Shown: in pieces, positions 45,364 to 58,184 of the stretch
How the letters are laid out: each line of letters begins with the position of its first letter
Position numbering within the stretch: the stretch's first letter is position 1
Source: Dimorphilus gyrociliatus
Taxonomy: Eukaryota > Annelida > Polychaeta > Dinophilidae
Assembly: GCA_904063045.1 (NCBI GenBank)
Contig: CAJFCJ010000009.1
Location: 2,294,968-2,358,967, forward strand
Direction: 5' to 3'
Length of the DNA stretch: 64,000 nucleotides
Notes under the pieces: model-generated
Database searches by the model: none
Seen by the model: only the letters and a program-made list of their open reading frames with translations
Told to the model about the DNA's origin: nothing
Position numbers and translations under genes: made by a program

Positions 45364-47095
45364 TTATTTCATGTTTAACAACATACTCTCAGGATTTTCG
45401 AGATAATTTTTCCATACATTAGAAAATCTGGCAATTGATGCTCCGTCAACAACTCTATGATCAGCCGACCAAGAAACATTCATAACATTTCCAACTTTAA
45501 CATTTTCATTTTCATCAAAAACTGGTATTTTTCTTAACTTTCCTAATGCACCGATAACAACCTATATAACAAAGAAAGAACAGTAAGTTATGAATTGATT
45601 ATTTGTTATTTCAAATATTACTTGATCAGGCATTAAAATTGGAAAAGCATAAGTTCCACCAATTGTTCCAATATTTGAAAGAGTAAATGTTCCACCCGAC
45701 AGATCGTCTTGTCCTAGTTTTCCTTCGCCACCTAAACTAATTAACCTGTTCAATTCGACGGCAACTTGCAGAAGACTTAAATTTTGAACATTTTTAATGT
45801 TAGGTACTATAAGGCCTTGAGGGCTATCCAATGCTAAAGATATATTATGATTAGAGTAATAAAGAATATTTTCACATTTTTCATCAACTGAAGCATTCAT
45901 TTGTGGATATTCCAATAAAGCCAAGGACGCAGCTTTGATAAAGAATGGCATAAATGATAACTTTACGTCATACTTCGATGCAAGTGATTTCAATTCATTT
46001 CTAGTTTCGATCAATCTGCTTAATTCCAATTCGTCTTTATACCCAAAATGTGGAATCTTTAGTGCATTAGTCATTGACTTCACCATTGCTTTTTTCATTC
46101 CCTTTATTGGTTCCTTTTTATCTGCCTGTTCATGATAATAGACATTTAGTTGTTATGTAACATTATAAACAAAACTTTATATTCAATAAGCTATAAAAAA
46201 TAAAACTTAACAGTTAAAGGTGCTGCTGGAGTTGAAGGGACAAAAGTACTTGGTTTCATCGTTTCAACTGATTTCGGTACTGCAGGTGTTGGTGAAGCGA
46301 CTTCTTTTGGTTTCGCCGTGAAGTTGTTTAAATATCTCAGAACATCTTCCTTTAATACTCTTCCCTGTTTACCTGTTCCAGCAATTTCAGACAACTCCAG
46401 GGAGTTTTCAACAGCTAATCTTCTAACTGCGGGTGTTGCTAAGATTTTACCACCGGATGTAAATTGTTCCACTGATGATACTTCAGCTGGCTCTTGAGAT
46501 GATTTAGATATAACTTGATCGTCAAAATCAATTTGACTTTGAGAGGATTCTTCATCCTCAACTTCAATATCAACTAAGGGATTTCCCACAAGAACAACAT
46601 CATCAATCCCACAATATAATTTCCTAACAATTCCATCATATCTACTAGATATTTGAGTCGTAGCCTTATCACTCTGTACGTCACATAATGCATCAAATTG
46701 GGCCACTGTATCACCTTCTTTCACGTGCCATTCTGTTATAGTTACTTCCCTAATACCTTCACCAATATCAGCTAGTTTAAATGGAACGATCTCGGCGCAG
46801 TAAGAAGTAGTATGAAAATATCTATTCTTGACAAAATTTTGGCGGGGAGCTAGGACATGTCTTATATATGTTGAAAGCTGATGGTTTCGATTTATCTGTA
46901 GATAGAATTAACAAAACAAAAAAAAATTTTAATATGTAATTATCATTAAAGAAAACAAAGATATTATTTCTTCCCTACGCAAAGATAAAAAATAAAGCTA
47001 TATAATTTTGTCGAATAATAAATTGCTATTCAACAAACCTTACGATAGTGGTTTATAAAGTTGAAAATTAGACCTCTTCGTCCTAGAGCCGCCAT
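45364..47095 (-). CDS. DBT: lipoamide acyltransferase E2 of the branched-chain 2-oxo acid dehydrogenase
   Basis: About five exons read right to left, from ATG 47093-47095 to TAA 45364-45366. DBT is the core of the mitochondrial complex that oxidises the 2-oxo acids of Val, Leu and Ile. Order: basic import peptide ([19 protein letters not shown]); lipoyl domain ([30 protein letters not shown] with the lipoyl Lys); acidic linker; E1/E3-binding domain ([35 protein letters not shown]); Pro-rich linker; and the catalytic acyltransferase domain ([35 protein letters not shown]) ending in [20 protein letters not shown] with the catalytic His and Asp. The C-terminus [13 protein letters not shown] matches human DBT closely, which distinguishes it from the pyruvate and oxoglutarate E2 proteins. 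Confidence 0.95.
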
Positions 47096-47429
47096 ATTTA
47101 TACCGCACTGAAGTCAGGCACACTACACGAGACAGGAAGTAAACAGCCATTTTCATAGTAATCGTTTGGCGCTTATTTTATAAATTATTATTATATATAT
47201 TATATTCATTTTACAAGATTCAGATAATTCTTATATTAACTTTTAATATAATTCTTTACTTAGCACAAATAATAGAATAAATTATAAATCAATTGAGTAT
47301 CAAAAATAACTCTTTCCGTGTATTATTAATCGAGACTAATATACATCATTTATCGGGCTCAAAAACAAAAAAATTTGATTATTTAGTTGGCTGAGAAACA
47401 AAAACAAATTTGATAATACTAACAAATAG
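47096..47429. other. intergenic between DBT and TFIIE-beta
   Basis: DBT promoter and the 3' end of the TFIIE-beta transcript. AT-rich; the sequence around the DBT start (AGCCGCCAT on the plus strand) resembles a YY1-type initiator. Confidence 0.4.
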
Positions 47430-48544
47430 CTATTTTTTGTTAGAATAGTCTACTAATGTATCACCCATATGCTCATTATGGGATTTGAAATTATTCTTCT
47501 TTTTATTACCCCCTTTCTTCGGTTTTCTTTTGATAACCGGCCGCTAAAAATATAATATAGATTGTCTTAGATATCTTTAAAAAAGAATAGAAATATATAT
47601 TTATTGGTTATTCTTACCGTAGCTTCTCCCATGGTTGTCATTGCGTGAATACCTTGCTTTTCAAGATATTCATCAATTTTCTTTTCATCCGTTCCCTCCA
47701 GAGGAATGGATCTCCATAATTTTTGTAAACTTTCATCTACTTTAAATTCAAACGTTTTGTCATTGTAGAATATCACTCTTTGCTTATCTTGCGGCCTTCT
47801 AACATATATGATTTGATCATTTAGATTCTAAGAAAAACAGAAAAAGAGACAGATTTAGAATAAAAAAACAATGATCTATTTATAAATTACTTTAAGATGC
47901 TTTTCAGCATTTGGAACGCTTTCTTTTATATCTACTTCAAGGATACCTCCTAAACTTTCTTGATCGTATTTCTCTAAAAGTCTCCTTAATGATTTTCTAT
48001 CTTTAGCTTGATATTTTGGTCTAAATTTAAAGAATTGACCAGGTTCTGTTTCTATTTTTGGATTGTTTGGCAGAGCCTCATTTGCAAGCCAATGTCTAAT
48101 TTTAGGTCCAGCGTCAGTCTGTCCAGTTTCTTCTAGAATTTCTTGAATGTTCAAAGAATGTGTGTCGCCTTGTAAATGCCTATCCTATATTTCAATTATT
48201 TTGAAAAGTTCAGTGACAGTATTGTTTGCCGAAATATTCTACCTACTTTCATATATCGAACAATTTTAGATAAAATACTGAATTTGTACTGAGATGTTCC
48301 AGAAGTTGACTTGTAATCAAACATTTGCGATACTGTGGATATAAATTTCATAATTATTAATAAAAAAAACTACCGCAAAAAATAACACACCTCTTTCACT
48401 TTTTGCTTTTTTGTCTAATTTATCTAAACGATCAAGTTCATCGTCTGCTTCATCTTGCCTTGGCCTCTTCTTCCTTTCAATCCCAGGATTAGCTTTCGCT
48501 CTTTTCAAGAAAGCAGTCCGTTGCTTCACTAATTCAGGATCCAT
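47430..48544 (-). CDS. GTF2E2: general transcription factor IIE subunit 2 (TFIIE-beta)
   Basis: Five exons read right to left. TFIIE-beta recruits and stimulates TFIIH at RNA polymerase II promoters. Recognisable parts: MDPELVKQRTAFLKRAKANP, a basic stretch, the first winged helix (QYKFSILSKIVRYMKDRHLQ, GDTHSLNIQEILEET, WLANEALPNNPKIE), the second (FKFRPKYQAKDRKSLRRLLE, QESLGGILEVDIKESVPNAE), RPQDKQRVIFYNDKTFEF, VDESLQKLWRSIPLEGTDEK, the EYLEKQGIHAM helix and a basic C-terminal tail with SHNEHMGDTLVDYS. All match human GTF2E2 in order. An in-frame ATG 36 bases further up exists, but the human protein also begins MDP, so 48544 is preferred. Confidence 0.95.
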
Positions 48545-49008
48545 CGTTTGTAAATTTACACTAAGTATATTATCGTTCACGAACAGCCAGTCAATTAGTC
48601 GAATAGTACAAAACTAAGATGATTAAAAAGTAGGGTTCAGTATAGTGTGTAACGCAATTAAATTACTGAACAGATGAATTCTGACAGGCTTATATTTTTA
48701 AGAATATTAATGTTTTTTATCGAAAAGTATTAAGCACTATAAGTCTGTCAACATATGAATGTTAATACTAAGATGGGAGCGTCACAAGACTCTTGCTTTT
48801 TTTTCAGCTTGTCTAGTATTCGTTGAAAAAAGGTTTTAAACAATAAAAAATGCCCCGGTAGTTAATTGAATGGTCAATATAAGAGTTGTTAATTTGTTGC
48901 GTCGGGTGATGTATTAAGATCTCAACGTCAATGGTATTTAGTTATACCCATAGGAACCGCCATTTGCTTTCCTATATTTATGTTATAGGTCAAATTATCA
49001 AAAGCAAA
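48545..49008. other. divergent promoter region between TFIIE-beta and NDUFA8
   Basis: About 460 bases between two head-to-head genes. A TTATAG acceptor-like site lies about 20 bases before the NDUFA8 ATG. The sequence CGCCATTTGC near 48957 is another CCAT-type motif. Confidence 0.4.
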
Positions 49009-49755
49009 ATGCCCTTCACAGAGGAGGAATGGTTGCCAACTTTAGATGAATTAGAAGTTGATGAAATTAATATGAGCTCTGCCCCTTTGAAGGCAGGAGC
49101 TCATTATTTTGGCAAGTATTGTGAAAAGGATTGCAAGGTTTGTTGAGTGATAATAAATAAAGGCTGTACGTTCGATCGGTACCTAATTCTGTTTCTCAAC
49201 CTTTAGGAGTATATGCTATGCAGCTCCGAAGAAAAAGATCCTCGAAAATGTCTAAAATATGGAAAGAGGGTAACTCGTTGTGCTATCAATTTATACACCC
49301 AAATTCGAGAAAATTGCGCTGAAGAGTTTACAAAATATTGGCAGTGCATTGATCATGCAGATGTTAATATGAATTTATCCTGGTTTGTAAGACTTTCAAA
49401 TTCATATTCCACAAAATAAGACTTTTTTGCTTCATAAAATTTAGGTGTCAGGCGACGCAAGCTATTTTTGATCAGTGTATGAAAGAAAAATTAAACTTTG
49501 AAAGGCCCAAACTTGGTTACTTAAGGTATGCTGATGGAATTTTAATACATTACATAACAACTAATTAATTTCATAAAATGTTATTATAGCAAAACGAAAG
49601 TTCTTGATTCGAGCAGGCCGCGTCCTCAACGCAATCTGCCGTTACCAGATCCTGTTCCAGAATTACCCGACTCTGCTGATCTGCCAGCAAGTGAGACATC
49701 TGATAAAAGAAAATTTGGAAGAGCAACTGGAACTTTTTGGAATGTTTTGTGGTAG
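49009..49755 (+). CDS. NDUFA8: respiratory complex I accessory subunit NDUFA8
   Basis: Four exons (49009-49137, 49207-49382, 49445-49525, 49590-49755) join in phase to 183 residues (human 172). NDUFA8 lies on the intermembrane-space side of complex I and is imported by the MIA40 disulfide relay. It carries the expected twin CHCH (CX9C) motifs: C…C in [25 protein letters not shown]…C in [12 protein letters not shown], and C-x9-C in [12 protein letters not shown]. The N-terminus ([20 protein letters not shown]) and the P-rich tail matching human SRPRPDP- are conserved. No cleavable presequence, as usual for this import route. Confidence 0.94.
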
Positions 49756-50782
<1,027 letters not shown>

Positions 50783-50864
50783 TGTTTTTAAATACATGTC
50801 AGTGTCAGTCAAATTTTTATTAAAAAGTCTTCATTTAAAAATCATACCTTTTATTATGCTTTGA

Positions 50865-53800
50865 CTATAATATTGCGCATATTTTCGAAGATTTACCTCG
50901 AAGTTGAACAGTGGATTTTTCATCTGCAATCTTTAAAAAGGAAACCTTTCCATCTTGACAACCAATCACCACAATATCGCTCGCGGTAAGGTCGAAAGCT
51001 AGAGGTGTACTATGAGTACTAAAACGACCGAGAATTGAGCTAGTTGCAGTACACGCTACAGTTAGTTGTTCACTAGAAAGAGATAGCCAGGCGGCTTTCC
51101 TTCCATCAAAGCTAAGTCGTGGATAAGTATAAGGCCCAAGAGAATCTTTTACACCATTTCCTGATTCAAATTTGGCTATAATCTTTGACATATTAATATC
51201 ATAAACAGAACAGTCTGCATCAATACCCTTGGAACCGTCTTTACAAACGTTTAAATTCCTATGGGGAACAATATTCAAGGGCGTCTCTTTCGGACCGTTT
51301 AAATCTATGCTTATTTTCACTAATCGATCATGGGGATCAGTTTCAACTACATAAAATATATCAGCATCTTGAACTACCGTTAGGGAATCCTTTAAAATGT
51401 TTTTCTTTGTTAAAATTAGTTCCCGTTTGAGATTATAGACGGTAATAGTGCAAGATCGACCTTCAGCAGTCTGAGGATATTGCTGTAAGAGTATTACATA
51501 ATCATTTAATGTTGTCTCCACAGCAGAAAATCCTCCAACTTTATTTGGAAATTCAAGTATCTTGCAGCGTTTCTTGATGTCCCAAGCCATTGTGGAAACA
51601 TCCTGATCAGGGGCAGTTTCTAAATGCGTTAATAAAACTCTTGAATTTGAAGAATTCATTTGTAATGTATAGCGTTTCAATCTAGCAACATCAATTGGAA
51701 TACTCCATAGGTGGCGCCCAGAAAGCGAATCCCATATATTCAACAAAGCTTTCTGACCAAGTATCCAATCCCTCGTTACGACTGTCTTCCCATCATAGGA
51801 TATTATTGGAGGTGTAGTGAAATAATTCTGAGCATCTTCGTAAACAGCTGCTGGCTTTGATAGAATGCAACAATTTTCTGGATCCCATACCCTAGTCTCG
51901 GTGGATTTTCCCCTTGTTACGACCACTGGAGGAAAATTTTTCGAACACGAAACAAACCTACAGAACCACTTCAAATTCAAAGGCCCCACTTCGACTTTTC
52001 TTTCTAATAATTTAGGAAAACTCCATATATCAATACTTTTGCTTCTTACACTGCTAATACCAATTAAATTTTTCATTGATGTAGAGAATACGCCATCTAT
52101 TGTTAATTTTGATATGATGGAGTTGTGTAATACCTTACCATTAATAATATTCAGAGCTAACAAATGATAATCAAATCCAATGATAATCTTATCATCATCG
52201 TAAATTGAATAACAATTGAGAGAATGTTTTAAATTGTGACTGTAAGATTTTAATACAACGTCAGGTATTGTTAATTTTGAAACGAACTTGTTCATTTTCA
52301 AATCCCAGCATATAATTGTAAATTTAAAAACGACAAAAAGCCATTTTTCGTGTAGGAAACAATCTCGAACTTCTTCGGATTTGACATATTTTCTTAAATC
52401 AATTTTACTCATTACTCCTCCATAATCATCTTTATCGCATGATAATATATCAACGACTTTGTCATTCCTCACTCTATAAAGAGAATCTGTTAGATCGTGA
52501 TAGATTGATTTGAAAATTGGAGTATCTGTTTGTATAGTTTTAACTGTAGTAAAATCTTTCAAGTTTAATAATTCTATTTGATCAACTGATGTTAGAATTA
52601 TAAACGAATTTTTATCATCTATATGAAAATGATGGGAGTTTGTGTTGGTCTCGGCCAAAAGGTTACCGCTACTCCAATCAAACTTTGATATTATCTTATT
52701 TTTTATAAAGATAAGTAAATCATTCGCTTTGCTCCATAATTGCATATTCGTTACAAAGCCTACTGATGGGAAAGACTTAGCTAGTACAGTTGTTCTTAAT
52801 AATTCGCAAGATTCCAGATGTAATTGATACACTCTATTTATGTCTTCGTGAAAAGGCGCGGCCAATGTAACTCGTTTCTCAGTCTTGTCTAAATAATAGA
52901 CTTTAAGCTTTGCAGAAAACCCATCATCAGTTAAAGAAGGTAGAGGTATCTCTTTGTCAATTACTCCTGTTTCAAGATCCCATACTACTAGGTCATTGTT
53001 ATCAGTTATTGTTGATATTCTACTTTTATTTAAAGAGCTGAATATAATATTTTCACCCGGTCTTATATTGTTATGCTGCAAGGAAAATATCCTAGCTCCT
53101 CCTGGTCCAGGATAACATTGATGTAGGGGTTTAATTATGCAATCTTTAGTATTTAGGCATTGCTTAATTAAGTCTTTTAATTTAGGTCTTTTGTCGTCAG
53201 CCAGTTCGTATAATCTTCCAATCAATTCAACGCTCAAGGTGTCTGGCTGAGTAAGTAGAATGTTTCGAACCGAGCTCAAACTCTGATAAACAAGGGAACA
53301 CTCTTCATCGTCTGAGACTTGTCTAAAATCTTCGATTAAGTTATTTATACCAGTCGCCACTAATTTTATCTTTATCCATTCGTAATTAAATAAGCATTCA
53401 CTAAATAGAAGATCAAACTGCTTAGATAAGGTATAATGATAAGGTAAAAAGTATAATTTTCTTAGGTTATAATTGATATTTGTACCATTTCGAAGGTTAA
53501 TGATTGGTTGATTAGGTACGTTTCTGTGAGCAGAGCTATTATTTGATTTCAAGTTAAAATGCTTTACTTGCTGCTTTGTAAATTGAAAAGGTTTCGGCTT
53601 ATTATACCAGGTTCCAGAATAGAACTCACTTAGAGTTGTATGGAGAATCTTTCTCTGATGTTCAACGTACATACTTGTTGCAACCTCTATAAATTGACGA
53701 TGATACCAGAAATGAACTGTTGTACCATGAGATTCTCTCTCAGTGAGATAGGGAGATATACTATGCCTCAATCTAGCCCAGAGGAATGATGGTATACGTC

Positions 53801-56195
53801 TAACTGGAGGTATATGGTATTGAAAAACTTCCCCCAAAACTTCATCATCCAAAGATAAGACATCTTGCATCTCCATTTCGCTAAGGCCTTGCGGGTTACA
53901 AGTCAAATAACCAAGTGCCCTGCAAACGAATAATCTTCCATATTTTTTCTCAAGCTGTTTAAATAACTGATGAATTGTTCCTTGTACAGAATTTTCAATT
54001 CCAAAAGTATTTTCATTTTCCTTTTGTTTAGTATTGCCGAATGATTTTTTTAAGAGAAATTTTGTTCTCTCCGGGGGCTTTACTTTTTGAAAGGATTTCC
54101 ATGTTAGAGCACTGTCGAATGCCAATTTTACAAAAATTGGTAAACTACAATGCGAAAACATTTTAACTAGATAACTCTCTTGCTCCTGTGTTATTTTACG
54201 TTTATACTTTGTCAACCATACTTTTATAATATCAATTGATAATTGACCACCCAATATCTTTAACGGATTGTAATGAGCATTCGGTAATCTTTCCTTTAAG
54301 TTATCTAATATTCCATATTCTTTCGATAGCGTTGATACTAAGATGTAAGTATTTTTGGGTAGTATTAAAGGTAACCAGCTAAGTTTATGAGCACCATCTT
54401 CCACAGATAGTTGATCAATGGAATCAAGTAATAAGATTAAAGGGCTTTTCTCTGTACTTTCATTTAAAAGTTGATAAAATTGTTTAATTAATTCAGAAAA
54501 ATCAGACGTTTCTGTGTAAGTTAAATTGAAAATTTTACTAATTTGTTCGCATATCGATCTTAAAAGAGAGCGAATATTTGAACTGAATGGAGTCGTTCCC
54601 AGAAATCGAACAATAACAATTGGTTCCACGTTGGGAAAACAGGTTGGAATCTATTAATATAATTATAAAAGGTTAATTAGTTTTTTAAAATACAAGGTAA
54701 ATGAACTCACTAATTTAGATAACATTGCCATAACACTGGTTTTACCACAACCAGATGGCGAATGAACGATTATAGGTGTATTAGACTCTTTAACTTGATT
54801 TAGTATGTTTGTTAAGAACTGTTCTCGTCCCTGGAACATATTTATTCGGTTAAGAGCAGAATGTAAATGTTGAATTATCTCGTTGAAGAGCAATTGGCTT
54901 TCTTTTCCAGAATCTAGAACATTTTGTTTTGTCATGGCATCGTCTATTAAACGTGAAATAACTTCATAAAATTGATTGGACACTCTGCTCAAATATTCTC
55001 TATGTTTCACTTCATTAACTCCTTTACCACCGCAATTCCATTTAATATTCGACCTGGAAAAGTAAAGAGCTTTCATGTCTTATCCTAATGAGAAAGGGAG
55101 TGTAACTACCCACTTGAAGATTAATGAATCTGGCATCTTTTGAGTAATATTATCTCTTAATGCAGATAAGGAACTCTGAGCGTTTGTATCTATTTGGTCA
55201 TCTCGAATATCGATATAGCGCCAAACTCTATCAGCAGGATGCTCTAAATGCTCTTGGAGATCTTCAATATGTCTGATAAAGCAAACACATCCATCAAGAT
55301 TTTGAGAATTTTTTAGACCTTCCATAACTTCTTTTTCAGTCACTAAAACAATAAGATAAAAACTTAAAATACACAATGAAAAGCCTCTGTATATTACAAA
55401 GCTATAATTTAACGATAAACAAGAATTTTAAAGGTCTCCCTTACTGGACATAAAATACATTTTACAGTCTTCTTCTAACAGGAAACCTTCTTTGACGCAA
55501 TAGCTACCCATAACTTTTATAGCGTTAGTTAACTGTTTTTCTTTCGTTCTCCATTCACCAATACTACGAGATCTCTCCGTCTTATCCTTAAAAGAAAGTG
55601 TATATAACGTTATACTCGTCAAAGAAAATCTTTTAAAAGGTTAATTATCTTTTACCTCTGATAAGAAGTTGGGATATTTTTCACTAACTGAACAAGCAAC
55701 ATACTCTGATTCAAAGGCATTTTCGTCCAATTTATACCATTCCTTAAGGGCTTGTAAATCTTCTTCTGAATTTAAGATTGTTGCTACCTTCTCAAAAGCA
55801 ATAAAATGCTTCTCAGGTATTTTTCGGGGAAGGGGACAATATCCGTGTTTCTGACCCAAAAAAACCTATAAAACTATTCAATAAAGTCTCTGTCTTGGTT
55901 TATATTCGAAAACTGGAGATACATACAACAAAACTAGGTCCTATAGAAAGCTTTTGGCATTTTTTTATCTCTTCTATACATAATAATTCCGTTTCGTGAT
56001 CTTCCACAGCCTGATCTTGTATTCCCCACCTCAAATCGACTAACTATTGAGATAAGATCCTAAGATAATCTAATATGATTGTTTAGTAATTTTTGTGTTA
56101 TTTTTTACTTGAAAATCGCAACCGTATTGTTTTCTACAATAATCGCTTAACTTTGGATAAACATCCATCATTAAGATATTTCTTTCGGCAGCCAT
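50865..56195 (-). CDS. NWD1-like NACHT and WD-repeat protein (STAND NTPase)
   Basis: Read right to left. Small exons (56195-56109, 56043-55927, 55865-55656, then near 55588-55430, 55341-55110, 55052-54712) lead into one 3.8-kb exon (about 54640-50865). The protein is roughly 1,600 residues. The N-terminus is the DUF4062-like domain of the NWD family: MAAERNILMMDVYPKLSDYC, LVDLRWGIQDQAVEDHETEL, GPSFVVFLGQKHGYCPLPRK. The NACHT NTPase follows: Walker A in HSPSGCGKTS, then VRFLGTTPFSSNIRSLLRSI and Walker B in LILLLDSIDQLS. A helical part and a diverged WD40 tail follow (DNNDLVVWDLETG, IICWDLKMNKF, TRVWDPENCC, LNIWDSLSGRH, VIGCQDGKVS). STAND proteins oligomerise on sensing a ligand; NWD1 is linked to signalling in neural cells. 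The role here is unknown. Walker A and B look intact, so NTP binding is likely. Confidence 0.85.
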
Positions 56196-56719
56196 ATCTA
56201 TTTGGAAAATATAGTGTGTGATTAGAATTTATATACTTAAGATATCGTAAAGAATATTAGATTAGCAACCGGTAAAAGTTGATGATATAAAAATTCTTAT
56301 AGATCGTGAGCGATCCTGTGGAATATTTTCCAACTTTCCCCTTAATATCCTATTTTTATCGCTGTCATTCATTTTTACTCGAATTCTTGACTTTTATCTA
56401 TTAAATTTATAGAAAAAAGAATATTCTGCTGCAGTTTACATATTTTGCTATAGCAACAATGTAAATACTAATAACTAAATAGGGGGCGCACGTGTCGCCT
56501 GGTTTTAGAAAGTAATCTTTTAAATATTATTTTAAATAACGAAATAGACATATAAAAGTCCAGGCAAAATGTATTCAAAGATTTATATATCTGGAGTTTG
56601 CATTAAAACACTGAATAAATAAATTCATCATCGGAAGAAATTAGTGCAAACGTCAAGTTTGCAAATAGTAACTCAGAAATAAAGTATATGTTGACATGTC
56701 TTTGCATCAAGTATTTCAC
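56196..56719. other. intergenic between the NACHT gene and TFIIH p34
   Basis: Promoter of the NACHT gene and 3' UTR of GTF2H3, with no coding signal. Confidence 0.4.
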
Positions 56720-57845
56720 TTATTTCCCAGAAACCGGTGCTCTTGTAGCTGAAGGTATTTGGAATACTGTACCGCATGTTGAACACAAGGGTCGAAATGC
56801 ACAAAATACTGATAAACAAACGGAACATACGAAACCGACATGCACGAGTCGTCTATGACATGCACAGGCCACTTGAGATTGAACTTTTGGGGCAGCTGGC
56901 TGTCTCAAAGTGCTTCTCAGGGAGGTTTCGACCAGCGGTGAGCACAGTAGGTGTTGGAGTAAAGCTTCAACAGTTTGTACATTAAGAAGAACTCCTCCAG
57001 TCACATGGCATAATTGAGATAGTAGGGAAGCTTGCGAATCCTATAATAAGGTTATTTATAACTTTTGAGAAAAACTTTGAAATATAAATTAAATTACCTT
57101 ATTAATGACAATACCATCTATAGTGACACCAAGTTTTTGAGCTGTAAAGGCTATGTTCATTAGGTGCATATATTGTGCTGGGCTGTCATCAGCAGCTTTC
57201 AGCACTGTTATTCTGCTCTTTAAGGATCGCTTATTAATACAGCATAGTGCAGTCGAAAGAGCTGGAGCCAAGTTACATTCACTCTTTTCACATTCACCTG
57301 CTAGTTGTTGGATCTCGGTCTTTATGATGTTATTCATTTTAACTAATTGTTCTAATTTTCCATCACATGACGTTGACGGCTCACTACAAAAGAACATTAC
57401 AAAGAATTAATAACTTTAATAAAAAATTTCTGAAAAACTTGACAAAATTTTTAGATTATTTATACAATTTTTTTATTAAAATATTAAAATATGAAAAGAT
57501 TAGTTCACAAAATTGATTTATGCTACTAGTTCTACCTCAATTCTTTGAGACCAGGTATTTTTTTTTGAGGCCACAAAACTTTAATGTCTTTACCACAGAC
57601 TGCTATCAAAGATAACTCATTATTAGTTTTCATCAACAGGTGGGCATTGCAATAGGAAATTACACCATCTATACATGCTCCAAGTACATCCTAAAAGTAG
57701 ACGAATTTAAAGTTTTAAACGAAAAATACCTAAAAATTGATATAGTATAATTACTTACACCATTTCTATACTCTGTTATTTTACGTTCCCACCATATGGG
57801 GTTTAAATCTAAAACAACAACCAAAAAATTACTAGAGCTATTCAT
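56720..57845 (-). CDS. GTF2H3: TFIIH subunit p34 (Tfb4)
   Basis: About five exons read right to left, ATG 57843-57845 to TAA 56720-56722. p34 is a core TFIIH subunit that pairs with p44 and works in promoter opening and nucleotide excision repair. The N-terminus is the vWA-like domain (NFLVVVLDLNPIWWERK, SYCNAHLLMKTNNELSLIAV), continued by LAPALSTALCCINK, SRITVLKAADDSPAQYMHLM, FTAQKLGVTIDGIVINK, ASLLSQLCHVTGGVLLNV. The C-terminus is the C4 zinc finger (ACACHRRLVHVGFVCSVCLS, FCAFRPLCSTCGTVF), all cysteines present. The tail is short. A start further up at ATT was not used because MNSSSNF is followed directly by the domain. Confidence 0.93.
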
Positions 57846-58184
57846 TTTAGAGGAGAAAAAAATCAATTATTTTATATTGCAGTAGATGGCACTGCTCAGT
57901 GAAATAGTTGGCAAAACATTCAAGCGGTCCTGAATCGCTTAACAACGTCGGCTTTTAAGACGGTAGGATGGAGAATTTGTGTTCGAAATTATGTTTAAGT
58001 TTAATTTTATCATTTTATTGCAATTAAACTAATTTTCTTTCTAATAATTAGTTTCTGATTGACTAGATTTACTTTTATGCTTCATTTGGATTTTTAGCTT
58101 GTCCCGCTCTTCGTATTTCCGACATTCCGGTTTTGATTGAGAACGTAAATAAAAAAGAACGTTAGAAACAGAGAATACTTTGCA

